NCBI GenBank assembly: GCA_003566395.1 | Contig: PXDL01000455.1 | Location: forward strand, 1-6,001 | DNA from: Balneolia bacterium | Lineage (GTDB): Bacteria; Bacteroidota; Rhodothermia; Balneolales; Cyclonatronaceae | Direction: 5' to 3' | Length of the DNA stretch: 6,001 nucleotides | In this document: piece by piece, positions 1 to 5,895 of the stretch | Layout: every line of letters begins with the position of its first letter | Position numbering within the stretch: the first letter of the stretch is position 1 | The notes under the pieces: generated by a model | The model's database searches: none | What the model was told of the DNA's origin: nothing | Seen by the model: only the letters and a program-made list of their open reading frames with translations | Made by a program: the position numbers and the translations under genes

Positions 1-401
1 CAGTAAAGTACCTTATCATCAGCATGGCCGCTGTATCTCGAAATACTCCTGTTTACCGGCTCATTGCCGAATTCGTCCAGTTCAACATGATCCCAGCCTC
101 CCCGCGTGAATTTGTATTCAATGGTTTCGGGTAGCAACTCTGTTTCGGTAAACTCATAGTGAAAAGTACCGTTGCCGTTTTTATGTAACTTGAAATCCGG
201 GTCATCGGGCTTCCAGTTGTTGAAATTACCGGTCAGAAAAACCGGGCGATCATCGTAGTCCGGCGTCTGTAAATTGATAAAAAGGCGGGATGAATCCATA
301 TCAGATGATGAGGTGTCCCCGGCACGGATACAAGACGAAAGCAAATCCCGGGCTACGAGAACAAGAATTATAAAACAAAAAAGCCGGCTTAAACGACTCA
401 C
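1..401 (-). CDS. Partial lipoprotein with CBM20/CBM48-like domain, probable N-terminus of an esterase-type alpha/beta hydrolase
   Basis: The gene runs off the left edge; about 133 residues are visible. I start it at the GTG at 401-399. That start adds a basic N-terminus, a hydrophobic stretch (residues 7-17, LFCFIILVLVA) and a lipobox L-S-S-C with Cys24, which a start at the first ATG (299-297, residue 35) would lose. The region from about residue 40 to 120 resembles starch/glycogen-binding immunoglobulin-like modules: the turn GNFNNW (58-63), then KLHKNGNGTFHYEF, then the signature EYKFTRGGWDHVE (95-107) followed by a Gly-Asn-x-x-x-Asn-Arg motif. In Bacteroidota this module commonly precedes a putative esterase (alpha/beta hydrolase fold), but that part is outside the window, so the enzymatic role is inference. 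The GTG overlaps the TGA of the upstream SPOR gene by four bases, suggesting translational coupling. A signal peptidase II lipoprotein in the cell envelope is expected. Confidence 0.8.
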   Translation of the reverse strand, partial: MSRLSRLFCFIILVLVARDLLSSCIRAGDTSSSDMDSSRLFINLQTPDYDDRPVFLTGNFNNWKPDDPDFKLHKNGNGTFHYEFTETELLPETIEYKFTRGGWDHVELDEFGNEPVNRSISRYSGHADDKVLY

Positions 402-931
402 GGAACGAGGTCAGGGTCGATGGTATCCATTACAACCCAGGCCCCCGGAAAATATTCACGCAGAATGGCCAGATAGCTGTTGGCTTCAGACCTGCGCCGG
501 AAATCACCGATTCGTACGCGGTAATACGGTGGCCGGAAGTCGATATAGGCCTCGGGAGTTCGGTCGAAGGGCATCTGCTGGTATTCGGAGGCCCAGTCGT
601 AATAATCCAGGCTTTTAGAGTCGGCTTCATCGATATTCTGAGTGGATAAAAGCTGAATGCGATACCCGGCGTTGTTGTCGATTTCGTGAAGATTACGCTC
701 GCTGAGTCGGAACGCTTCCGGGATGGTATGCTCAATCGCCAAAAACCGGTCGGAAGGATCAGGGCGGAGGTCATCCAGATCATCAGCGGTTAAAAGTGCT
801 GAACGCGAACCTACTTCAGCCTCGGCTTCTTCCGGCGGCAAAGGTTCATCAGCAACTTCGCGGGTAGGAGAACAAGCCGAAAGTGCGAGAAGAAGTATAA
901 AAATTGCAGATGCTAATGCAGATGTTTGCAT
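398..931 (-). CDS. SPOR-domain lipoprotein
   Basis: The protein has 177 residues and a lipoprotein signal peptide: a hydrophobic stretch at residues 5-18 and the lipobox L-S-A-C with Cys20. A low-complexity acidic/proline linker (about 25-60, rich in E, D and P) follows, as is usual for tethering a domain away from the membrane. The C-terminal part (about 87-168) looks like a SPOR domain: strand GYRIQLLST (89-97), then YYRVRIGDF (136-144), then a helix with the pattern A-N-S-Y-x-x-x-L (150-157) and a final strand FPGAWVVMD. The two strands are separated by about 38 residues rather than the usual short helix, so the domain carries an insertion or an extended helix. SPOR domains generally bind denuded glycan strands of peptidoglycan at division sites; binding here is inferred from family. 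The ATG at 931-929 is the only in-frame start that keeps the signal peptide. It lies just downstream of a probable terminator, so it probably needs its own promoter or readthrough. Confidence 0.88.
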   Translation of the reverse strand: MQTSALASAIFILLLALSACSPTREVADEPLPPEEAEAEVGSRSALLTADDLDDLRPDPSDRFLAIEHTIPEAFRLSERNLHEIDNNAGYRIQLLSTQNIDEADSKSLDYYDWASEYQQMPFDRTPEAYIDFRPPYYRVRIGDFRRRSEANSYLAILREYFPGAWVVMDTIDPDLVP

Positions 932-955
932 CAGAACTCATGGAATAGGGTTTAT

Positions 956-981
956 AAAAAAACCTGCTCTTAAAAAGCGGG
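956..981 (-). terminator. Probable rho-independent terminator after the deoC/aldehyde dehydrogenase unit
   Basis: On the minus strand a stem can form across 981-963 (CCCGCTTTT pairing with AAGAGCAGG, with one C-A mismatch and one G-U pair). Seven T residues follow at 962-956. It begins 13 bases after the stop codon of the degenerate dehydrogenase gene, the expected place for the end of that unit. The tract lies on the correct side only for minus-strand transcription. The mismatch makes it a moderate rather than strong terminator, so some readthrough into the SPOR lipoprotein gene is possible. Confidence 0.65.
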
Positions 982-993
982 CGCTAATGTGCG

Positions 994-1857
994 TCAGATA
1001 CCGACAGGATGCCAGGTGGTCTTGATCTCCTGTAGTTCCATAATAACGTAGGGATGCTCGTTACGTTCTTCATCGAACCAGTCGTCGTCTTTACGTAAAA
1101 CGACGTGCTTCACATTTTCTGCTGCGTTCTTTTGAATCAGGGTGATGGCTTCCTCGTCGTTGCCGCCGTACATCACGGCATTCACATCCATATGTGTGCT
1201 GAAGTTGCTGATCAGCTCACTCCGATAACCGCTTAAAATATTGATAACGCCTCCAGGTACGTCGGAAGAGTGCAATATTTCGCCTAAAGTAAGCGGGGCC
1301 AGCGGACGCGACTCGGCCGTAAGTACCACAACGGTGTTTCCGCCTACAATCGCCGGCAGCACAAACTGCAGAAGTCCGAGCAGAGATGCCGAATCAGGCA
1401 ACAGAATAGTAACCACACCGGTAGGCTCCGGTACTGAAAAGTTGAAGTGGGAAGATGCCACCGGGTTCACGGTTCCAAAAACCTGCTGATATTTATCACT
1501 CCAGCCGGCAAAATAAACAGCCCGGTCGATAGCCGCATCCACCTCTTTGGAAGCCTGTTTGTCGGTTGCACCTTCCAGCTTTAATTCGGCGATTAGCTGA
1601 TCGCGACGTCCTTCCATAATTTCAGCGATGCGGTATAGAATCTGGCCCCGGTTGTAGGCCGAGCGTGCGGCCCATCCGCTCTGCGCTTTGCGTGCGGCCA
1701 CCACTGCATTCCGGAAGTCTTTGCGGGATGCGAGGCAGATATTTGCCGTGAATCCGCTTTTGCCGGTTAAACTGTAATACCGACCCGATTCAGAACGCGG
1801 AAATGCGCCGCCGATGTAAAGCTTATAGGTTTTTTTAACGTCCAGTCTTTTACTCAT
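994..1857 (-). CDS. Catalytically degenerate, truncated aldehyde dehydrogenase, ALDH16 second-domain-like
   Basis: The protein has 287 residues against about 480-500 for a normal aldehyde dehydrogenase. It aligns by eye to the NAD-binding half: YIGGAFPRSESGRYY (14-28), AARKAQSGWAARSAYNRG (54-71), ILYRIAEIME, then VFGTVNP, GGNTVVVLTAES (172-183) and PGGVINILSG (201-210). The key residues are gone. The motif normally reading P-W-N-F-P is P-D-S-A-S (154-158), the cofactor Lys of KPAE is replaced (Leu179), the glycine-rich G-S-T is G-G-N, and the sequence stops before the general-base Glu and catalytic Cys regions. It ends in a distinct tail (EIKTTWHPVGI), not in ragged frameshifted sequence, so it looks like a stable protein and not a fresh pseudogene. 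It starts 5 bp after the stop of the complete dehydrogenase gene. The two-domain ALDH16 family has a second domain of this character; I infer that this is that domain encoded separately, perhaps acting as a structural partner. Confidence 0.85.
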   Translation of the reverse strand: MSKRLDVKKTYKLYIGGAFPRSESGRYYSLTGKSGFTANICLASRKDFRNAVVAARKAQSGWAARSAYNRGQILYRIAEIMEGRRDQLIAELKLEGATDKQASKEVDAAIDRAVYFAGWSDKYQQVFGTVNPVASSHFNFSVPEPTGVVTILLPDSASLLGLLQFVLPAIVGGNTVVVLTAESRPLAPLTLGEILHSSDVPGGVINILSGYRSELISNFSTHMDVNAVMYGGNDEEAITLIQKNAAENVKHVVLRKDDDWFDEERNEHPYVIMELQEIKTTWHPVGI

Positions 1858-1862
1858 GAGAT

Positions 1863-3344
1863 TCAGATATTCAGGTAAGGTGTGAGTCCGTGCAAGCCGC
1901 CTTCACGTCCGAGGCCGCTTTCCTTGTACCCTCCGAAGGGAGATGTAGGATCAAATTTATTAAACGTATTGGCCCAGAGAACTCCGGCTTTGATGCCGCT
2001 CGTCATATTAAAGATCTTGGATCCTTTGTCGGTCCATACTCCGCCGGACAGGCCGTAAGGAGTGTTATTGGCTTTTTCAAGAACTTCTTCAGGTGTTCGG
2101 AACGTCTGAATAGTAAGCACCGGGCCGAAAACCTCTTCTTGAACAATTCTGTGCGACTGGGATACATTCGCTACGAGCGTAGGGCAGCACCAGTATCCTT
2201 TTTCGGGCAGCTCGCAGGAAGACTGGAAAATATCGGCGCCTTCGTTAAGCCCGATTTCAAGATAACGGTTAATGGTATCGAGCTGCTCTTTGGAGTTGAT
2301 CGCGCCTACATCGGTATTCTTGTCGAGCGGATCTCCAACCCGCAGTGTAGCGATCCGGTCGATGAGTTTGTCACGTACTTCGTCGGCTATGCTTTCCTGC
2401 ACGAACAGCCGTGAGCCGGCGCAGCAGACGTGGCCCTGATTAAAGAAAATACCGTTTATAATCCCTTCAACCGCCTGATCCACGGCCGCATCTTCAAAGA
2501 TAATGTTGGGAGCTTTTCCACCGAGCTCGAGAGTCAGTTTTTTACCGGTTCCTGCAATGGCTTTTTGGATAATTTTGCCGACCGCCGTAGAGCCTGTAAA
2601 CGCAATCTTGTCGATATCTTCGTGGTTTACAATCGCGGCACCTGTATCGCCTGCACCGGTTACGAAATTTACAACGCCCGGCGGCAGATCCGCCTCCTGA
2701 ATAATCTCGGCCAGTTTAAGACAGGTGAGCGAAGTGGTTTCGGCCGGTTTCAGGACCACAGTGTTTCCGGTTGCCAGTGCAGGAGCCAGTTTCCAGGCGG
2801 CCATCAGCAGCGGAAAATTCCAGGGTATAATCTGTCCGGCCACACCGATCGGTTTGGGCTTTCTACCGGGAAACGCGTATTCGAGCTTGTCGGCCCAGCC
2901 GGCGTAATAGAAGAAGTGAGCGGCAGCCAGAGGAATATCCACATCGCGGGATTCGCGTATAGGTTTGCCGCCGTCCATAGATTCTATAACGGCAAATTCA
3001 CGGGCGCGTTCCTGTATCATACGGGCTATGCGGAAAAGGTAGCGTCCGCGGTCGCGGCCACTCATTTTGGACCACGTCTTGCTGTACGCTTTGCGGGCGG
3101 ACTTAACAGCGGCATCAACATCGGCAGCCGAGCCTACCGCTATTTGAGAAATCTCCTCTTCGGTAGAAGGACTGATTGTAGGGAAGTAGTTCCCCTCAAT
3201 CGGTTTGGTGAACTTGCCGTTTATAAAATGACCGTATTGTTCCTTTATGGTGATATGATCCCTGCTTTCCGGAGCAGGATCATAACTCCAACCGGTACTG
3301 AAATCAAGTCGGTTTTTTTTCTGAATGTCTGTTTCTTTAAGCAT
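1863..3344 (-). CDS. Aldehyde dehydrogenase, NAD(P)-dependent, ALDH16 first-domain-like
   Basis: This is a complete 493-residue aldehyde dehydrogenase, oxidising an aldehyde to the carboxylate with NAD(P). All catalytic elements are visible: Asn176 in IIPWNFP (oxyanion), Lys199 in VVLKPAE (cofactor), the F-T-G-S-T turn (249-253), general base Glu273 in LELGGK, nucleophile Cys307 in FNQGHVCCAGSR, and Glu404 in EEVFGP. The roughly 35-residue N-terminal lead containing Y-D-P-A-P-E-S (21-27) before the usual HFINGKF motif is a feature I associate with the ALDH16 type; ordinary class 1/2 enzymes lack it. The protein ends normally at GGYKESGLGREGGLHGLTPYL, directly followed by the degenerate dehydrogenase gene. 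The ATG at 3344-3342 lies 3 bp after the deoC stop codon. The likely substrate is acetaldehyde from DERA, inferred from context; substrate specificity cannot be read from the sequence. Confidence 0.95.
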   Translation of the reverse strand: MLKETDIQKKNRLDFSTGWSYDPAPESRDHITIKEQYGHFINGKFTKPIEGNYFPTISPSTEEEISQIAVGSAADVDAAVKSARKAYSKTWSKMSGRDRGRYLFRIARMIQERAREFAVIESMDGGKPIRESRDVDIPLAAAHFFYYAGWADKLEYAFPGRKPKPIGVAGQIIPWNFPLLMAAWKLAPALATGNTVVLKPAETTSLTCLKLAEIIQEADLPPGVVNFVTGAGDTGAAIVNHEDIDKIAFTGSTAVGKIIQKAIAGTGKKLTLELGGKAPNIIFEDAAVDQAVEGIINGIFFNQGHVCCAGSRLFVQESIADEVRDKLIDRIATLRVGDPLDKNTDVGAINSKEQLDTINRYLEIGLNEGADIFQSSCELPEKGYWCCPTLVANVSQSHRIVQEEVFGPVLTIQTFRTPEEVLEKANNTPYGLSGGVWTDKGSKIFNMTSGIKAGVLWANTFNKFDPTSPFGGYKESGLGREGGLHGLTPYLNI

Positions 3345-3347
3345 AGG

Positions 3348-4262
3348 TTAATCCTTGGAAAAATAATCGGAAGACTGGTAAACGCCGGTTTGCTGTTTCA
3401 CAATCTGCATCAACAGATCGTTGGCCAATGAGCTTGCTCCAAAACGGAACATATCGGGTGTGAGCCACTCACTGCCGAGCGTCTCGCGTACCATAACAAG
3501 ATAGCGAAGCGCCAGTTTGGCATCACGTATCCCTCCGGCAGGCTTCATACCGATTCGGGTACCGGTCTTGTAGTAAAAATCCCGTATAGCTTCGAGCATC
3601 ACCAGGGTGACGGGCTGTGTGGCGGCCGGGCTTATTTTGCCGGTAGAGGTTTTAATGAAATCAGCTCCGGCGTACATAGCTATATCGCTGGCTTTACGCA
3701 CATTGTCGAGGGTTTGAAGCTCTCCGGTTTCAAGAATCACTTTCAGGTGAGCGTCTCCGCAGGCTTCCTTTACGGCGGCAACTTCATCAAAAATATAGCC
3801 GTAATTTCCTTTCAGAAATTCACCGCGGGAAATTACCATATCTATTTCATCGGCTCCTTCTTCAACACAATAGCGGACTTCCTCTATTTTTGATTTCATG
3901 GTCGCCCAGCCGCTGGGGAAGGCCGTCGCTACGCTTGCTACGTTTACTCCCGAACCTTTCAGCGTTTCTTTGGCCAGACGGACGAAACTCGGGTACACGC
4001 AAACGGCCGCCACTTTGGGAATATCCTCGATTCTGTCGTGAGGGTGCATTGCTTTGTAGCAAAGCTGGCGAACCCTTCCGGGCGAATCGGCCCCTTCGAG
4101 TGTGGTCAAATCCACCATGCTCAGGGCAAGTTTAAGCGCGTAGAGCTTGGATTCTTTTTTGATGCTGCGTGTGTTAAACTTTGCTACCCGTTCCTCTACT
4201 CCAACCTGATCGATAGGGATGGTTTTTCTGAAGTCGGGGGTTTCACTTACCGATTGCTTCAT
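3348..4262 (-). CDS. deoC: Deoxyribose-phosphate aldolase (DERA)
   Basis: The enzyme cleaves 2-deoxy-D-ribose 5-phosphate to D-glyceraldehyde 3-phosphate and acetaldehyde in cytosolic deoxynucleoside catabolism (class I, Schiff base). The protein has 304 residues. The Schiff-base Lys204 lies in DFIKTSTGKISPAAT, the second active-site Lys240 in IGMKPAGGIRD, and Asp141 in ADEIDMVISRGE. Other conserved segments are MVDLTTLEG (49-57), CVYPSF and VASVATAFPSG. It is longer than the roughly 260-residue E. coli enzyme because of an N-terminal extension of about 40 residues. Segments such as DLTTLEGADS followed by RQLCYKA resemble the animal DERA type more than E. coli DeoC (from memory, not aligned). 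The C-terminal tail has Tyr295 and Tyr300; a C-terminal Tyr contributes to catalysis in E. coli DERA. The gene starts at the ATG at 4262-4260 and leads the tight unit with the two dehydrogenase genes. A palindrome lies about 50 bp upstream. Confidence 0.96.
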   Translation of the reverse strand: MKQSVSETPDFRKTIPIDQVGVEERVAKFNTRSIKKESKLYALKLALSMVDLTTLEGADSPGRVRQLCYKAMHPHDRIEDIPKVAAVCVYPSFVRLAKETLKGSGVNVASVATAFPSGWATMKSKIEEVRYCVEEGADEIDMVISRGEFLKGNYGYIFDEVAAVKEACGDAHLKVILETGELQTLDNVRKASDIAMYAGADFIKTSTGKISPAATQPVTLVMLEAIRDFYYKTGTRIGMKPAGGIRDAKLALRYLVMVRETLGSEWLTPDMFRFGASSLANDLLMQIVKQQTGVYQSSDYFSKD

Positions 4263-4312
4263 GTATTGTCGAATATATGTCTTCTGTGGGTCGTATCATC
4301 AGGCAGCAAAAG

Positions 4313-4327
4313 TTAGCAGCCTGCTAA
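4313..4327. promoter_or_regulatory. Perfect 15-bp palindrome upstream of deoC, candidate operator
   Basis: The sequence TTAGCAG-C-CTGCTAA is a perfect 7-bp inverted repeat with a single central base. Its near edge lies 50 bp before the deoC start codon, in the only sizeable non-coding gap that could hold the unit's promoter. No T-tract follows it on the minus strand and the arms have essentially no loop, so it reads as a protein-binding site and not a terminator. It shares TTAG...CTAA outer ends with the E. coli DeoR operator but has a longer centre (7 versus 4 bases), so I do not assign a regulator. I could not identify a convincing promoter box beside it. Confidence 0.5.
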
Positions 4328-4406
4328 TTTCAGGGGATTACGAATATAGGGATATTGCATCAAAATAGCATGAATTCCATTCGTGGTGAAGGGTGATGCC
4401 GGGGGG

Positions 4407-5519
4407 TCAGAGTTTGTCGCTTCCGCGGTCTGAGCGGGTGGCGGAAAAAAAAGTTAGCAATACGATCGAAAAAGGCATGCGGTCTTTTTCATCCCGGCTC
4501 CCGAAAAAATGTTGCCACAATATACTACCCGGTACGAAGCCGTGAACAGTGGCGGTTTTAAAGTAATCCTGTTGAAGTTCCCCCCGTTTTTCGAGCCAGT
4601 AAGGAAGTTTCCTGTAAAAATGGAAATAGGCCACGCAAACACTCAGCCAGCTTTTTACCTCACCCGAAAAAAGGAAACGCAAGCCTGCAAGACCGTCGAG
4701 GAACAGGCGGAGCAGCAGTATGGGAATCAGGCTTGCTTCGGGATAATTTTTGGTGACCGTAGCCAGACTGTTGCGGAAGTTGTAGTAGTATTTTCCGGGA
4801 TCGCCCATGGCAAGGGTCCCGCCTCCCCAGTGGTGAACCACGGCTTCCGGACAATACCGGATTTCATAGCCCATCCGCTGCAGGCGCCAGCACAAATCAA
4901 TCTCCTCCATGTGCATGTCAAAGGCTTCGTCGAAACCACCGGACCGGATGAAAAGGTCGTTACGTATGCACATAGCCGCACCCGATGCCCAGAATATGGG
5001 GTAGGGCAGGGCGTCGTATTGTCCGGTGTCTTTTTCGATGGAATCCAGAATGCGGCCCCGGCACCAGGGGTAGCCCAGCCGGTCGAGCATACCACCTGCG
5101 GCCCCGGCGTAATCGAAATATTCGGGCTTCCTGTCCGACAGGATTTTTGGCTGTACGGCCGCAAGTTTTGGAAAGGCTTCAAAAAGGGCGATCTGTGGAT
5201 GCAGCCAGTTTTCACTTACACGCACGTCGTTGTTCAAAAAAACCAGAAAATCGCCGCAGGCCTGTTCTGCAGCGCGATTATTGCCACGGCAGAAGCCCAG
5301 GTTTTCATCAAATCTGATAATTTTAATTTGAGGAAAGTTTTTGCTTACCCATTCTGTCGATTCATCTTCGGAGGCATTATCTGCGAGTATCAGCTCCAGG
5401 TTTGGATACCTGGTTGCGGCAACTGAAGGAAGATATTTTTTTAGGTGATGCAGTCCGTTCCAGTTCAGAACTATGACGGATACTAAAGGGTATGAATTCA
5501 AGAAAGTTTGTTTTTTCAA
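4407..5519 (-). CDS. Family 2 glycosyltransferase (GT-A fold)
   Basis: The protein has 370 residues. The N-terminal GT-A domain runs from about 11 to 235: VSVIVLNWNG (13-22), LILADNASEDES (43-54), ENLGFCRGNN (72-81), the metal/nucleotide-sugar motif FLNNDV (94-99, N-N-D in place of D-x-D), the acceptor-side motif MHMEEIDLCWRLQ (202-214) and VVHHWGGGT (227-235). This pattern is typical of rhamnosyltransferase-like or WcaA-type enzymes for O-antigen, capsule or exopolysaccharide. The remaining 130 residues are more hydrophobic (264-284 and 290-302), suggesting membrane association but not clear multi-pass topology. The start is the TTG at 5519-5517: the frame is open for 48 bases upstream of it to a TAA but contains no ATG or GTG, and the first internal Met (residue 144) would remove the catalytic motifs. 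Sugar and acceptor are unknown. It is separated by 144 bp from deoC and is probably a separate unit. Confidence 0.92.
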   Translation of the reverse strand: MKKQTFLNSYPLVSVIVLNWNGLHHLKKYLPSVAATRYPNLELILADNASEDESTEWVSKNFPQIKIIRFDENLGFCRGNNRAAEQACGDFLVFLNNDVRVSENWLHPQIALFEAFPKLAAVQPKILSDRKPEYFDYAGAAGGMLDRLGYPWCRGRILDSIEKDTGQYDALPYPIFWASGAAMCIRNDLFIRSGGFDEAFDMHMEEIDLCWRLQRMGYEIRYCPEAVVHHWGGGTLAMGDPGKYYYNFRNSLATVTKNYPEASLIPILLLRLFLDGLAGLRFLFSGEVKSWLSVCVAYFHFYRKLPYWLEKRGELQQDYFKTATVHGFVPGSILWQHFFGSRDEKDRMPFSIVLLTFFSATRSDRGSDKL

Positions 5520-5701
5520 GGTGGAAGACCGGGGGAAAATCGGTTTCGTGAAGCCTTCTCTACGTCCTTAATGGGTGTTTTATCAGAATTGATTAGGATC
5601 AGTTATCAACGTACCTGAAAATACCGATTCCCTGCGTGAATAGGAATTTGTGGATTGGTATCAATATCCGACATGTTCAAAGACTTTGATGTGCAGGCTG
5701 T

Positions 5702-5820
5702 TTGTCCGGGATTTGGTAAAAATAATCTCTTTAAACCTGAGTTCGATTCTAATCAGCACAAATTCGCCGGACATAGAGATGCTGCCCACGGACACAGAAA
5801 TAATCAGGTTTCCCGGACAA
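5702..5820. repeat. Nested inverted repeats, possible structured element
   Basis: Three inverted pairs are nested inside one another. TTGTCCGGGA (5702-5711) pairs with TCCCGGACAA (5811-5820), 10 of 10 bases. AAACCTGA (5733-5740) pairs with TCAGGTTT (5804-5811), 8 of 8. CAGCA (5754-5758) pairs with TGCTG (5780-5784). The two outer right arms abut and share one base, whereas the left arms are separated by 21 bases. The motif CCGGACA recurs at 5767-5773 and 5814-5820. This could be a transcribed structure on either strand, a small degraded repeat element or chance; I cannot tell which. There is no T-tract, so a terminator is unlikely. Confidence 0.4.
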
Positions 5821-5881
5821 CACTGTTTTAGGATTCATTCCGAAGTTGTAAAAAAGATTGAATAGTAGTACTTTCAAAATA

Positions 5882-5895
5882 TGAAAGCGCTTACA
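5882..5895. promoter_or_regulatory. LacI-family/cre-type operator
   Basis: TGAAAGCGCTTACA matches the catabolite-responsive-element consensus TGWAANCGNTNWCA at every position, and its reverse complement matches too. The core AAGCGCTT is a perfect palindrome, typical of LacI-family regulators for sugar use in many phyla. A further half-site CTTTCA (5871-5876) lies five bases upstream in inverted orientation to the first half. A Bacteroidota-type -7 box (TAnnTTTG) is nearly matched by TACATTTT at 5892-5899, which would put the operator over a plus-strand promoter, but this is weak. The controlled gene is most likely beyond the right edge. The regulator is not in this window. Confidence 0.55.

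Noticed and set aside
1858..1862. The junction between the two dehydrogenase genes, considered as a frameshift that broke one fused gene.
   Set aside because: The first protein ends at the normal family C-terminus and the second has its own ATG and N-terminal lead, so two separate genes fit better than a recent frameshift.
2430..3431. A 333-codon open frame on the plus strand opposite the complete aldehyde dehydrogenase and the end of deoC.
   Set aside because: It is antisense to a gene with all catalytic motifs intact, and its translation shows no recognisable domain. Long antisense frames are common opposite conserved coding sequence.
4445..4452. A run of eight T on the coding strand near the 3' end of the glycosyltransferase, considered as a slippage or phase-variation site.
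   Set aside because: It lies in the last 15 codons after the catalytic domain, so a shift would alter only a short tail; runs of eight are not rare.
4509..5426. A 305-codon open frame on the plus strand opposite the glycosyltransferase.
   Set aside because: The minus-strand frame has clear family 2 motifs; the plus-strand translation has none.
5589..5609. TTGAT/ATCAA inverted repeat with 11 bases between, upstream of the glycosyltransferase, considered as a LysR-type site.
   Set aside because: Five-base arms at that spacing are expected by chance in a stretch of this size, and there is no LysR gene nearby.
5650..5865. A 71-codon plus-strand frame in the gene-free stretch, and an overlapping minus-strand frame of about 57 codons.
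   Set aside because: Neither shows a domain, a ribosome-binding site or plausible composition, and both span the inverted repeats.
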